Of a DNA stretch of 64,000 nucleotides, positions 18,003 through 26,624 are shown piece after piece. Numbering within the stretch: the stretch's first letter is position 1; the number at the start of each line of letters is the position of its first letter. The notes under the pieces are model-generated. The model worked only from the letters and a program-made list of their open reading frames with translations, did not search any database and was not told the origin of the DNA. The stretch comes from Bacillus timonensis (GTDB taxonomy: Bacteria > Bacillota > Bacilli > Bacillales > Bacillaceae_L): the NCBI RefSeq assembly GCF_000285535.1, contig NZ_HE610985.1, forward strand, positions 472,691-536,690, in the 5' to 3' direction. The position numbers and the translations under genes are program-made.

Positions 18003-19475
18003 ATGTCACATGAGTACGTAATTGGTCTCGATCTTGGGACAACCAGTGCAAAAGCAGTTATCTTTACTTTAGAGGGTAAGGTAGTTGCCGAAGCTGAGGA
18101 TCTAGTTACCTCATACTACCCTAAGCAAGGATGGGTTGAGCAAGACCCTGATGAAATTGAGCGCTCTGCTGTAAAAGCAATCAATATGGCCATTCAACAA
18201 GCGAATGTTAACAAAGATCAAATTATTAGCTTGGGTATTTCAGCTGCGATGCATTCCATCATTTGTATGGGGGATAATGGAGAAGCTCTTTCCCAAGCAT
18301 TGATTTGGGCTGACGGTAGAAGTACAAAACAAGCGAATGAACTTATGGAATCAGATGGTCTAGAAATTTTTTCAAGAACAGGTATGCCAATTCATCCGAT
18401 GTCACCTTTAGCAAAGCTCATTTGGATGAAAGAAATTGAATATATCCCATATAACCAATCAAGTTATTTTTTATCTATTAAAGAGTATTTGCTTTTAAAA
18501 TGGTTTAATCAACGCGTAATTGATTATTCCATGGCATCTGCAACTGGAATGTTTAACGGAAATACATTTCAATGGGATAAAGATGTTCTTAAAAAAGCAG
18601 GCATTACTGAGGACATGCTTTCAAAAATCGTACCACCAACATATCAGTTAACCGAAATCAATCCAACCATAGCAGATGAAATGGGGATTTCAAGTGAAAT
18701 GCCATTTATCATCGGAGCGGCTGATGGTCAGTTTGCGAATTTAGGAATTGGTGCCATCTCTCCAGGGGAAGTGGCGGTAACTGTTGGTACAAGCGGAGCG
18801 ATTCGTCAATTTACAAAAGGGTTCCAATCAAATAAAGAACATGAAACATTCTGTTATGCTTTTTCTGAAGAGTATTTTATTGTAGGTGGACCAACAAATA
18901 ATGGCGGTATTGCACTCCAATGGCTAAAAGAGACTCTTAATTATCAAGAAAGCTTTGATCATTTTACTGCAGAAGCTGCCAAAGTAACACCTGGTGCGGA
19001 CGGTTTATTTTTCCATCCCTATATAAATGGGGAAAGAGCACCATTATGGAACCAGCAAGCTCGTGGAAATTTCTTTGGAATGTCTGTTACTCATAAAACA
19101 GAACATTTTGTTCGTGCTGTTTTAGAAGGAATTACATTTAATCTATACCAAATCGGGAAAGCACTTGAAAAACAAGCTGGAGAAACAGAAAAACTGTATG
19201 TTAACGGTGGTTTGGCACGTTCATCCTTATGGCTTCAAATGCTCGCTGATGTTTTTGGTAAAGAGGTTTATGTCCCAGAAACTCATCATAGTGCAGCATG
19301 GGGTGCAGCTTGGACGGCCCTAGTTGGCATTGGCAAAGTGAATTCCTTTGAAGAAATTAAGAACAATATTCCGATGGGAGATCCTGTTGTTCCAAATATG
19401 GAAACCCATGAAAATTATAAAGCGATTTATGAAAAATATGTCGCAATTGAAAAAGATATTATCAAGCATTTCTAA
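18003..19475 (+). CDS. FGGY carbohydrate kinase, gluconokinase-like
   Basis: The 490-residue protein is an FGGY kinase. The N terminus YVIGLDLGTTSAKAVIF binds phosphate, GTPIHPMSP-like GMPIHPMSPLAKL and the overall order resemble B. subtilis GntK, and GGLARSSLWLQMLADVFG is the C-terminal signature. With gnd 5 kb upstream and a LarA homologue and SDR in the operon, phosphorylation of gluconate to 6-phosphogluconate is the best reading; xylulokinase is an alternative within the family. ATG at 18003 has AAAGGAAG upstream and begins at the family N terminus; the frame is open for 49 codons before it. Confidence 0.85.
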   Translation: MSHEYVIGLDLGTTSAKAVIFTLEGKVVAEAEDLVTSYYPKQGWVEQDPDEIERSAVKAINMAIQQANVNKDQIISLGISAAMHSIICMGDNGEALSQALIWADGRSTKQANELMESDGLEIFSRTGMPIHPMSPLAKLIWMKEIEYIPYNQSSYFLSIKEYLLLKWFNQRVIDYSMASATGMFNGNTFQWDKDVLKKAGITEDMLSKIVPPTYQLTEINPTIADEMGISSEMPFIIGAADGQFANLGIGAISPGEVAVTVGTSGAIRQFTKGFQSNKEHETFCYAFSEEYFIVGGPTNNGGIALQWLKETLNYQESFDHFTAEAAKVTPGADGLFFHPYINGERAPLWNQQARGNFFGMSVTHKTEHFVRAVLEGITFNLYQIGKALEKQAGETEKLYVNGGLARSSLWLQMLADVFGKEVYVPETHHSAAWGAAWTALVGIGKVNSFEEIKNNIPMGDPVVPNMETHENYKAIYEKYVAIEKDIIKHF

Positions 19476-19480
19476 AAAAT

Positions 19481-19509
19481 TTTAGCGTCAGTTTACTACT
19501 GGCGCTAAA
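19481..19509 (+). other. Intercistronic hairpin kinase-larB
   Basis: TTTAGCGTCAGT pairs with ACTGGCGCTAAA with one G-T pair. No T-run follows, so read-through into larB is expected. Confidence 0.5.
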
Positions 19510-19549
19510 GGCTATACATCGATTCCAAATCGATTAAGGTGTGTGAAAC

Positions 19550-20299
19550 ATGGTAGAAGAAATTTTAAAACAAGTGAAGCAAGGAACGTTAAGCATAGCG
19601 GATGCAAAGAAACAGCTAGCTACATATGAGAATTTAGGATTTGCAAAAATTGACCATCATCGAAAAAACAGACAAGGCTTTCCGGAAATTGTTTTTGGTG
19701 AGGGTAAGACGAAAGAACAAATCCAATCGATTATTAAAGTAATTAAGGAACGTGGAGACAATGTCCTTGTTACGAGAATCTCACTAGACAAAGCAGATTT
19801 TATTTTACAATCAAATCCGGAGTTTGTGTACAATGAAACAGCACAACTTTTATACTGGACAGACAAAACGAAAAAAGGCAAACAAAGAAATGGCTATGTA
19901 GCTATTGTTTGTGCAGGAACATCTGATTTAAGGGTTGCTGAAGAAGCTGCTATCACAGCAGAAGTATTAGGTAGCGATATTCGTCGTTTTTATGATGTAG
20001 GAGTTGCTGGCATTCATCGTTTACTTGATAATATTGAAGAAATTCGTAACGCAAATGTCTCGGTTGTTGTCGCTGGAATGGAAGGCGCCTTGCCAAGTGT
20101 AGTTGGAGGACTAGTTTCCCATCCTATTATTGCTGTTCCAACAAGTATAGGATATGGTGCAAATTTTCAAGGACTATCAGCTTTATTAACAATGCTTAAT
20201 TCCTGTGCATCTGGAATAAGTGTAGTAAATATTGACAATGGTTTTGGCGGTGCTTACAACGCAGTTTTAATTGATCAACTCGCACAAAAGGAGAACTAA
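19550..20299 (+). CDS. larB: Nickel-pincer cofactor biosynthesis protein LarB
   Basis: The 249-residue enzyme carboxylates and hydrolyses nicotinic acid adenine dinucleotide to start the pincer cofactor. Its C-terminal half is related to AIR carboxylase PurE: VAIVCAGTSDLRVAEEA, VVAGMEGALPSVVGGL and PTSIGYGANFQGLSALL are visible. It ends 5 bp before larC. The precursor NaAD comes from the NAD route whose genes lie 8 kb upstream. Confidence 0.93.
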   Translation: MVEEILKQVKQGTLSIADAKKQLATYENLGFAKIDHHRKNRQGFPEIVFGEGKTKEQIQSIIKVIKERGDNVLVTRISLDKADFILQSNPEFVYNETAQLLYWTDKTKKGKQRNGYVAIVCAGTSDLRVAEEAAITAEVLGSDIRRFYDVGVAGIHRLLDNIEEIRNANVSVVVAGMEGALPSVVGGLVSHPIIAVPTSIGYGANFQGLSALLTMLNSCASGISVVNIDNGFGGAYNAVLIDQLAQKEN

Positions 20300-20304
20300 T
20301 ATAA

Positions 20305-21262
20305 ATGAATACACTTTATTTTGACTGTTTTTCCGGAATTAGTGGGGATATGGTAATTGGCGCTCTGCTTGATGCAGGCGCTGACCCTCAAAAACTTGTT
20401 GAAGAATTAAAGAAACTGAAATTTGAAGATGAATACAAATTAGAATGGAAAAAAGTCGTGAAAAACGGAATTACATCAACAAAATTTGATGTAATCTTAA
20501 AAACTGATGGCAATAAGCACTCACATGATCATCACCACGATCACGATCATGACCATAGTCACCTACATCATGAACATGAACATACTCATGAACATGAACA
20601 CGAACACGAACACGAACATAAACATTCTCATAATCATGAACATGCTCACCACGAACATCATAGCCATGATCATGACCATGACCATGCACATACGCACGAA
20701 CATAGTCATGACCACCATCACGATAGTCACGATCATGAACATCACCACCATTCACATCGTGCCTATAACGATATTGTTAAGATGATTAAGGATTCTGAGT
20801 TAGAGCCAGAAGTAAAGGATATGTCACTTAAGATTTTTAAGAAAATTGGGGAAGCCGAAGGCCTTATTCACGGACTTCCATTAGAAAAGGTACATTTTCA
20901 TGAGGTTGGTGCTGTTGATTCAATCATTGATATTGTGGGAACGGCTATTTTACTACATCAACTTGAAATCAAAACCATTAAATCATCATCTGTACCGGTG
21001 GGTACAGGAAAAATCCATATTGATCATGGTATTTATCCAGTACCGGCACCAGCAACACTTGAGATTTTAAAAGGAGTTCCAATCGAACAAAGTGATATTC
21101 GTTTTGAACTAACAACCCCCAACTGGAGCAGGAATTGTTTCTGTCCTCACAGACGAATTTTGTAGCTTTCCATCAATGAAGGTGTCGGCCATTGGTTATG
21201 GGGCAGGTACAAAAACATTTAACGATCGCCCAAATGTTCTACGGGTGATGATAGGTGAATAA
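20305..21262 (+). CDS. larC: LarC nickel-insertion protein, LarC1-type with frame change
   Basis: LarC inserts nickel into the cofactor. The first frame begins MNTLYFDCFSGISGDM, has FHEVGAVDSIIDIVG, and would end at 21165 after LTTP with an unrelated tail. One base further, the homologous continuation TGAGIVSVLTDEF...NVLRVMIGE runs to 21262. The change lies at a C5 run (21116-21120), where one C fewer, or a +1 slip on CCC-A, restores the frame. Programmed frameshifting is reported for L. plantarum larC, but I believe between domains rather than here. Even when corrected the protein is about 318 residues and lacks the C-terminal LarC2 (CTP-binding) domain. A histidine-rich insert of about 80 residues separates the two halves. 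Confidence 0.8.
20518..20757 (+). repeat. Histidine-rich low-complexity repeat in larC
   Basis: About 80 codons (residues 72-151) consist mostly of alternating His with Asp, Glu or Ser, encoded by tandem CATGAN/CACGAN hexamers such as GAACAC repeats. Known LarC and other nickel metallochaperones (for example HypB) carry shorter His stretches. It probably stores or delivers nickel and may vary in length. Confidence 0.85.
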
Positions 21263-21271
21263 TCATTTCTA

Positions 21272-21301
21272 GTCCTCACCATTGTGTGAGGACATTTTTT
21301 T
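21272..21301 (+). terminator. Terminator after larC
   Basis: GTCCTCAC pairs with GTGAGGAC, followed by TATTTTTTTA-type T-run. It closes the lar locus ten bases after the larC stop. Confidence 0.85.
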
Positions 21302-21324
21302 ACAAAGAAATTTATGGCTTATTT

Positions 21325-21353
21325 TTGACACATATATTATTCCGTAGTATAAT
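21325..21353 (+). promoter_or_regulatory. Consensus sigma-A promoter of mhqO-like gene
   Basis: TTGACA (21325-21330), a 17-bp spacer and TATAAT (21348-21353) match consensus perfectly. Such a strong promoter directly joined to an operator points to tight repression. Confidence 0.85.
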
Positions 21354-21371
21354 TATCTTGAATTAGAGATA
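21354..21371 (+). promoter_or_regulatory. MhqR-type operator
   Basis: TATCTTGAATTAGAGATA is an imperfect palindrome directly after the -10 box. It matches 16 of 18 positions of the B. subtilis MhqR operator as I recall it (TATCTCGAATTCGAGATA). MhqR is the MarR-type repressor of quinone-responsive dioxygenases. Confidence 0.75.
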
Positions 21372-21445
21372 TATTAATTTAAGACAATTTTATGAGCTGT
21401 CTTGGACAAACTTAAGATAAGGCAGATAATTGGAGGCATACAATA

Positions 21446-22423
21446 ATGAGGAACTTAAAGGGTATTCACCATGTCACTGCAATTACAAGTAGTGCGGAAA
21501 AAAATTATGAATTTTTCACTTATGTTTTAGGGATGAGATTAGTAAAGAAAACAGTTAACCAAGATGATATACAAACATATCATTTGTTTTTTGCAGATGA
21601 TACAGGCAGCCCAGGAACCGATATGACCTTTTTCGATTTTCCAGGGATTCCAAAAGGGGTACATGGAACAAATGAAATTTCAAAAACATCCTTCCGTGTT
21701 CCAACTGATGCAGCTATTGATTATTGGGTAAAACGTTTTGACCGACTAAATATTAAACATTTTGGTGCAAAAGAACAATTCGGAGTCAAAACTTTATCAT
21801 TCGTCGATTTTGATGACCAACAATATCAATTAGTCTCAGATGAAAAAAACAAAGGCGTTCCCGCTGGAACACCTTGGCAAAAAGGACCAATTCCATTAGA
21901 ATATGCAATTACTGGTCTAGGACCATTATTTGTTCGTACCGCACATTTTGATTTCTTTAAAGAAATGCTTGAAAAAGTATTAGACTTTAAAGAATTGAAT
22001 GCGGAAGGTTCTTTCCACTTGTTTGAAGTAGGTGAAGGTGGGAATGGAGCTCGAGTAATCGTAGAAAATAATACGATTCTTCCACCAGCACAACAAGGAT
22101 ATGGAACAGTCCATCATGCCGCTTTTCGCGTAGAAGATAAATCAGTTCTTGATGAATGGGACAAGCATTTACATGGATTTGGTTTCCAAACTTCTGGCTT
22201 TGTTGATCGTTTCTTCTTCGGATCGCTTTACTCAAGAGTAGCTCCTGGAATCCTATTTGAGTTTGCTACAGACGGTCCAGGTTTTATGGGAGATGAACCA
22301 TATGAAACACTTGGAGAAAAGCTTTCATTACCACCATTTTTAGAGCCAAAGCGTGAAGCCATAGAAAGTTATGTTCGACCAATTGATACGGTTAGAAGTA
22401 CAAAAGAATTTATTAAAGAATAA
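21446..22423 (+). CDS. mhqO: Ring-cleaving extradiol dioxygenase, MhqO-like
   Basis: The 325-residue protein has two vicinal-oxygen-chelate (glyoxalase-fold) modules. The first starts IHHVTAITSS with the metal His, the second includes TVHHAAFRVED and ends near FEFATDGPGF with the Glu ligand. This is the family of B. subtilis MhqO/YkcA-type hydroquinone dioxygenases, which detoxify quinone-like electrophiles. The MhqR-type operator upstream supports the assignment. GGAGGC precedes the ATG and a terminator follows. The exact substrate is inferred. Confidence 0.85.
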   Translation: MRNLKGIHHVTAITSSAEKNYEFFTYVLGMRLVKKTVNQDDIQTYHLFFADDTGSPGTDMTFFDFPGIPKGVHGTNEISKTSFRVPTDAAIDYWVKRFDRLNIKHFGAKEQFGVKTLSFVDFDDQQYQLVSDEKNKGVPAGTPWQKGPIPLEYAITGLGPLFVRTAHFDFFKEMLEKVLDFKELNAEGSFHLFEVGEGGNGARVIVENNTILPPAQQGYGTVHHAAFRVEDKSVLDEWDKHLHGFGFQTSGFVDRFFFGSLYSRVAPGILFEFATDGPGFMGDEPYETLGEKLSLPPFLEPKREAIESYVRPIDTVRSTKEFIKE

Positions 22424-22448
22424 TCTCTTTACCTTTTTGACTCAAATC

Positions 22449-22480
22449 GCCCTCACAGGATTGTGGGGCTTCTTTTTATT
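22449..22480 (+). terminator. Terminator after mhqO-like gene
   Basis: GCCCTCACA pairs with TGTGGGGC (one G-T pair) and is followed by TTCTTTTTATTT. Confidence 0.7.
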
Positions 22481-22530
22481 TCTAGGACATGCATTATTGA
22501 TAACACTCTTTTAAAAATATAACTATTCGC

Positions 22531-23364
22531 TCAAGCGCTACAATATTGTCTAGGAGAAATGCCAGTAATCTTTTTGAATGCCTTATAGAAGGTGGAATAA
22601 TCACTAAATCCAGTTCTATGCGCAACATCAAGTGCAGTAATCCCAGATAACAGTAATTCCATTGCCCACATGATTCGCTTATAGGTTATATACTCCATAA
22701 TAGTAAAACCAGTGTTTCTTTTAAAGATATGACTTAAATAATATTTGTTAACGAAAAACGTATCCTGTAACAAATCCAATGATATTTTTTTATCAAGATT
22801 TTTATTAATAAAGTCCAATATGCTGACGATTTTGTAATCATATTGGTGACGTTCTATCAAAGGATTATGAAATTCTGAAAAAATTTTATTAATCTTAATA
22901 AGCAATTGTACAAAATATGTTTTCATCAATATTTGGTTTTCAGGAGCATCCTCTAGAGTAGCCTCTTCAATTTTTTCCCACAGTTTATTTATGCCTGACT
23001 TTAGAACATATTCTGCAGATATCTTATTAAAATAACCTAATTTCCTATGCTCGATATAATTCAACAAATTGTATTCTTCTGTTTGATAAGATGTAATGTA
23101 TTCAGGTCTGAATTGGATAAACTTTCTTTCATATCGGACATCGGAATTGAAAACAATTCGATGAAGCTCTCTTGAATTTGTGATGATAATGTCATTTGGG
23201 TATAGTTCATAGGCTTGACCTTCAATGTAATAGGTGAGATCACCAGAGATATAGTAGTAAAGTTCATAGCCATCATGGATGTGCGTATCTATGTCATAGG
23301 GGGATTCAATAACCGTGTGGTCCAAAGCAAACGTTTTCGTTTCGTAATGTAAAAGTTGTTTCAT
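22531..23364 (-). CDS. AraC-family transcriptional regulator
   Basis: The 277-residue protein has an N-terminal cupin sensor (HIHDGYELYYYISGDLTYY, near residues 30-50) and a C-terminal pair of helix-turn-helix motifs ending FSDYSTFYKAFKKITGISP. It is divergent from the TIM-barrel isomerase and GH43 genes, so it most likely activates them in response to a xylan-derived sugar. The ATG is preceded by a GA-rich stretch rather than a strong site. Confidence 0.88.
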   Translation of the reverse strand: MKQLLHYETKTFALDHTVIESPYDIDTHIHDGYELYYYISGDLTYYIEGQAYELYPNDIIITNSRELHRIVFNSDVRYERKFIQFRPEYITSYQTEEYNLLNYIEHRKLGYFNKISAEYVLKSGINKLWEKIEEATLEDAPENQILMKTYFVQLLIKINKIFSEFHNPLIERHQYDYKIVSILDFINKNLDKKISLDLLQDTFFVNKYYLSHIFKRNTGFTIMEYITYKRIMWAMELLLSGITALDVAHRTGFSDYSTFYKAFKKITGISPRQYCSA

Positions 23365-23475
23365 TCTCTATCATCCCTTATCTGTAAATACAATCTTCTT
23401 CCCCTGTCTACATTAATCCATCATGATAAAGAAAGCAATATTTGCAATGTATTAAGCAATAAAGTCAAAGAAGCA

Positions 23476-23489
23476 TGTAAACGCTTGTA
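23476..23489 (+). promoter_or_regulatory. cre-like operator before the GH43 operon
   Basis: TGTAAACGCTTGTA matches 12 of 14 positions of the cre consensus TGWAANCGNTNWCA and lies 44 bp before the isomerase gene. CcpA or another LacI-family regulator could bind. Confidence 0.5.
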
Positions 23490-23533
23490 ATAAAATACAG
23501 GTATATTCGACAGAAGTTCAGAGAGGGTTGACA

Positions 23534-24391
23534 ATGATGGGTAAATTTATAATATCAGCTTTTGCCGACGAAATAGATCAAAATTTAGATACTCAAATGG
23601 ATGTTTTAGAACAGCATGGTATTAAACATATTGAAATGAGAGGTGTGGATGGGAAACATCTTATTGATTATTCATTAAAAGAAGTTAAAGAAATAAAGAA
23701 AAGGATTGATGCTAGAGGTTTTAAGCTTTCAGCAATCGGTTCCCCATTAGGGAAGATTAAAATCACCGATGATTTTGCCCTCCATCTAAATCTGTTTAAG
23801 CATACTTTGGAGATTGCTAAAATTATGGATTGTACGTATATAAGGATGTTTAGTTTTTTCATACCAAAAGGCGAAGACCCTGGAAAATACAGGGATGAAG
23901 TGATGAGACGGTGGAGGAGTTTTATTGAAGTAGCAGATGGAAGTGGTGTTATCCTACTACACGAAAATGAATCAGGAATTTATGGAGATACCCCTGAAAG
24001 ATGTTTGGATCTCTTACAAACAATGGATAGTGACCATTTTAAAGCGATTTTCGACTTTGCGAATTTTGTGCAATGTAATGTGAAAAATTATCCAGATGGC
24101 TATAACTTACTTCAAAATCATATTGAATATATTCATGTCAAGGATGCAGTTTACAGTGATCATCATGTCGTACCTGCAGGAGAAGGTGACGGAAATGTAA
24201 AACAAATTCTGAAAAAATTACATGATAACGGATATCATGGCTTTTTGTCACTTGAACCACATTTATGGGACTATAAAGATTTTTCCTTACTTAAGCCCGG
24301 TTCACTAGGGTATGATTTACCAGAGGGTGGAGCAAAGAGTTTTGCCGTTGCGGTACAAGCACTGAAAAATATAGTAGAAGATATAGTGTAA
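23534..24391 (+). CDS. Sugar phosphate isomerase/epimerase (AP-endonuclease-like TIM barrel)
   Basis: The 285-residue protein has the xylose-isomerase-like barrel. Metal-site motifs are visible: LLHENESGIYGDTPE (Glu and His), IFDFANFVQ (Asp), YIHVKDA (His and Asp) and LSLEPHLW (Glu). These proteins isomerise or epimerise free or phosphorylated sugars. It is 53 bp upstream of the GH43 gene and divergent from an AraC regulator, so a pentose or its derivative is likely. I chose ATG 23534, 7 bases after GAGAGGG; a TTG two codons earlier is possible. Confidence 0.8.
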   Translation: MMGKFIISAFADEIDQNLDTQMDVLEQHGIKHIEMRGVDGKHLIDYSLKEVKEIKKRIDARGFKLSAIGSPLGKIKITDDFALHLNLFKHTLEIAKIMDCTYIRMFSFFIPKGEDPGKYRDEVMRRWRSFIEVADGSGVILLHENESGIYGDTPERCLDLLQTMDSDHFKAIFDFANFVQCNVKNYPDGYNLLQNHIEYIHVKDAVYSDHHVVPAGEGDGNVKQILKKLHDNGYHGFLSLEPHLWDYKDFSLLKPGSLGYDLPEGGAKSFAVAVQALKNIVEDIV

Positions 24392-24444
24392 GAGTTCACA
24401 AATTTAAGATTGAAGATTAAAAGATAAAAAGGAGTTAAAATATT

Positions 24445-25992
24445 ATGAAATCATTTAATAACCCAATATTGCCAGGCTTTTATCCTGATCCGTCAATTTG
24501 TCGAGTAGGTGAAGACTATTATTTAGTGACTTCCTCGTTCGCATATTATCCCGGCGTTCCCATTTTCCATAGCAGAGATTTAGTGAATTGGAAACAGCTT
24601 GGACATGTATTGGATAGACCATCCCAGCTTCCACTAGATGGACTACGGCAGTCACAAGGTATATATGCACCAACTATTCGTTATCATGATGGTGTTTTTT
24701 ATATGATCACAACAAATGTTGGGAAAGGTGGTAACTTTTTTGTAACAGCAACAAACCCAGCAGGACCTTGGTCTGATCCTTATTATTTGGATGCACCTGG
24801 TATTGATCCTTCTTTATTTTTTGATGATGACGGAAAAGTCTACTACCACGGTACAAGGCCTGCACCAGAAGGAGAAAAGTATAGTGGCAACTGGGAAGTA
24901 TGGTTGCAAGAACTAGATTTAGAAACAAAGCAGCTAGTAGGAGAACCCGTTGGATTGTGGCGTGGTGCGTTAAGGGACGTCATATGGCCTGAAGGTCCAC
25001 ATTTATATAAGGTAAATGGCTATTATTATCTGTTAATCTCGGAAGCTGGGACAGGTCATCACCATGCATCGTCCATAGCAAGAAGTGAAAGAGTAACGGG
25101 TCCCTATGCTGGAAATCCAGGGAACCCAATTCTAACACATAGACATCTTGGTAAAGATTATCCAGTTGTGAACGTTGGCCACTGTGATTTTGTGGAAACT
25201 CAAAATGGAGAGTGGTGGGCTGTCGGACTTGCATCACGTACATATGGGGGATATTACCGAAATCTTGGAAGGGAAACGTTTCTGATGCCAGTTGTTTGGG
25301 AAGATGGATGGCCGATTATGAGTCCCGGTACTGGTAAATTAGAAATGTTTTATCAACTACCTGACTTACCTCAGGTGAAGCCACAAATACCTTCTACCTG
25401 TGATCATTTCGAAAACACAAAACTGGATTATGCATGGAATTTTATACGGACACCAAAAGAAGAATTTTATAGTTTATCAGACCGCCCTGGTTATTTAACC
25501 TTAACACTAAGACCTGACAAGATAACAGAGCTTGGTAATCCTAGCTTCGTTGGAAGAAGACAACAACATATAAATTTCATGGCTTCTACTGTAATGGAGT
25601 TTACACCGAAGAAGGACAACGAATCAGCGGGTATCGTGTTGCTTCAGAGCAATGAGTATCACTTTAGCTTTTTATATTCAAAGGTAGCGGATAAAAAGGT
25701 AATCAGGTTGGTCCGATGTGCAGGTGGAGAAAACAAAGTAATAAAAGAAATGCCAATAGATGCATCTACATTATATTTAAAGGTAGAGGCACATGGTCAG
25801 GACTATAATTTTTATTATGGAGAAAGCACTACGAGTTATCAATTACTTGTAGAAAATGTGGATGGGAGGATTTTAAGTACAGATGTCGCCGGCGGATTTG
25901 TAGGTGCCGAGTTAGGCTTATATGCGAGTTCGAATGGCGCAAGTAGTGATAATAAAGCCTATTTTGACTGGTTTGAATATGTAGGTTTATAA
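24445..25992 (+). CDS. Glycoside hydrolase family 43 beta-xylosidase
   Basis: The 515-residue enzyme shows the GH43 five-bladed propeller with catalytic base Asp15 (GFYPDPS), pKa-tuning Asp121 (GIDPSLFFDDDG) and general acid Glu183 (WPEGPHLYK). Residues from about 320 form the beta-sandwich domain common in XynB-type xylosidases. There is no signal peptide, so it should hydrolyse imported xylo-oligosaccharides in the cytosol. AAAAGGAG precedes the ATG. Arabinofuranosidase activity is an alternative. Confidence 0.92.
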   Translation: MKSFNNPILPGFYPDPSICRVGEDYYLVTSSFAYYPGVPIFHSRDLVNWKQLGHVLDRPSQLPLDGLRQSQGIYAPTIRYHDGVFYMITTNVGKGGNFFVTATNPAGPWSDPYYLDAPGIDPSLFFDDDGKVYYHGTRPAPEGEKYSGNWEVWLQELDLETKQLVGEPVGLWRGALRDVIWPEGPHLYKVNGYYYLLISEAGTGHHHASSIARSERVTGPYAGNPGNPILTHRHLGKDYPVVNVGHCDFVETQNGEWWAVGLASRTYGGYYRNLGRETFLMPVVWEDGWPIMSPGTGKLEMFYQLPDLPQVKPQIPSTCDHFENTKLDYAWNFIRTPKEEFYSLSDRPGYLTLTLRPDKITELGNPSFVGRRQQHINFMASTVMEFTPKKDNESAGIVLLQSNEYHFSFLYSKVADKKVIRLVRCAGGENKVIKEMPIDASTLYLKVEAHGQDYNFYYGESTTSYQLLVENVDGRILSTDVAGGFVGAELGLYASSNGASSDNKAYFDWFEYVGL

Positions 25993-26240
25993 ATGATGGA
26001 AAATGACGCATCCTTTTTAGTTTTTAGAGACTAGTAATTATTGGTTACTTTTTCATTCAAGTCTGTAAAGATTGCCCATTGTACATAGGTCAAAAGGGGG
26101 AAAAGCCTGCCTTTCCTTCGTTAAATTCTTCCATTCCTACTGACCATGGAAGGATTTTATCGAAAACAATCGAAATTTGTCTTATTTCATTGTATAATTG
26201 TCTGTTGTAAGACAAAAAGCTTTGAAAGGGATGATGTCCA

Positions 26241-26624
26241 ATGATGGAATGGGCGTTAGTCATATTATTTGGAGTAGCAGCAGTGTTGCTCATTTTATCT
26301 TATGCACTTACGAAAAAGGCAAAAAAAGCTGAACAACGTGAGCTTGAACTATATTCAATAAGTTTTATGGAAGAGATTAATAAGTTACAGCAACAAATGA
26401 GAAAACTAGAATTAGATACTGAAATTCTGAAAAACCAAGTAGGGATTGACACAACAGATTCGGAACAACATGAATTACTCCGTGATATGCTCGATCTATA
26501 TAAGAGAGGATATTCTGTATCAAGTATCGCCAACGAAAAAAATATAAGTGAAATTGAAGTACAAGGTATGCTTTCTCCTTTTACAAAACAAAAAGAAGGG
26601 AGAATTGTTGCCAATGACCGCTAA
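26241..26624 (+). CDS. Membrane-anchored coiled-coil protein with HTH-like tail
   Basis: I do not recognise a named family. The 127-residue protein has one N-terminal membrane helix (residues 4-22), a charged coiled-coil segment (about 27-70), and a tail (80-112, RDMLDLYKRGYSVSSIANEK) that looks like a helix-turn-helix. A topological resemblance to B. subtilis SwrB-like or DUF-type membrane proteins is possible but not shown. Its last 11 bases overlap the next gene, so the two are probably co-translated. Confidence 0.7.
   Translation: MMEWALVILFGVAAVLLILSYALTKKAKKAEQRELELYSISFMEEINKLQQQMRKLELDTEILKNQVGIDTTDSEQHELLRDMLDLYKRGYSVSSIANEKNISEIEVQGMLSPFTKQKEGRIVANDR

Noticed and set aside
20471-20785. 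Long frames in other phases and on the opposite strand across the His-rich part of larC
   Set aside because: They are artefacts of the CATGAN/CACGAN repeat and encode low-complexity peptides.
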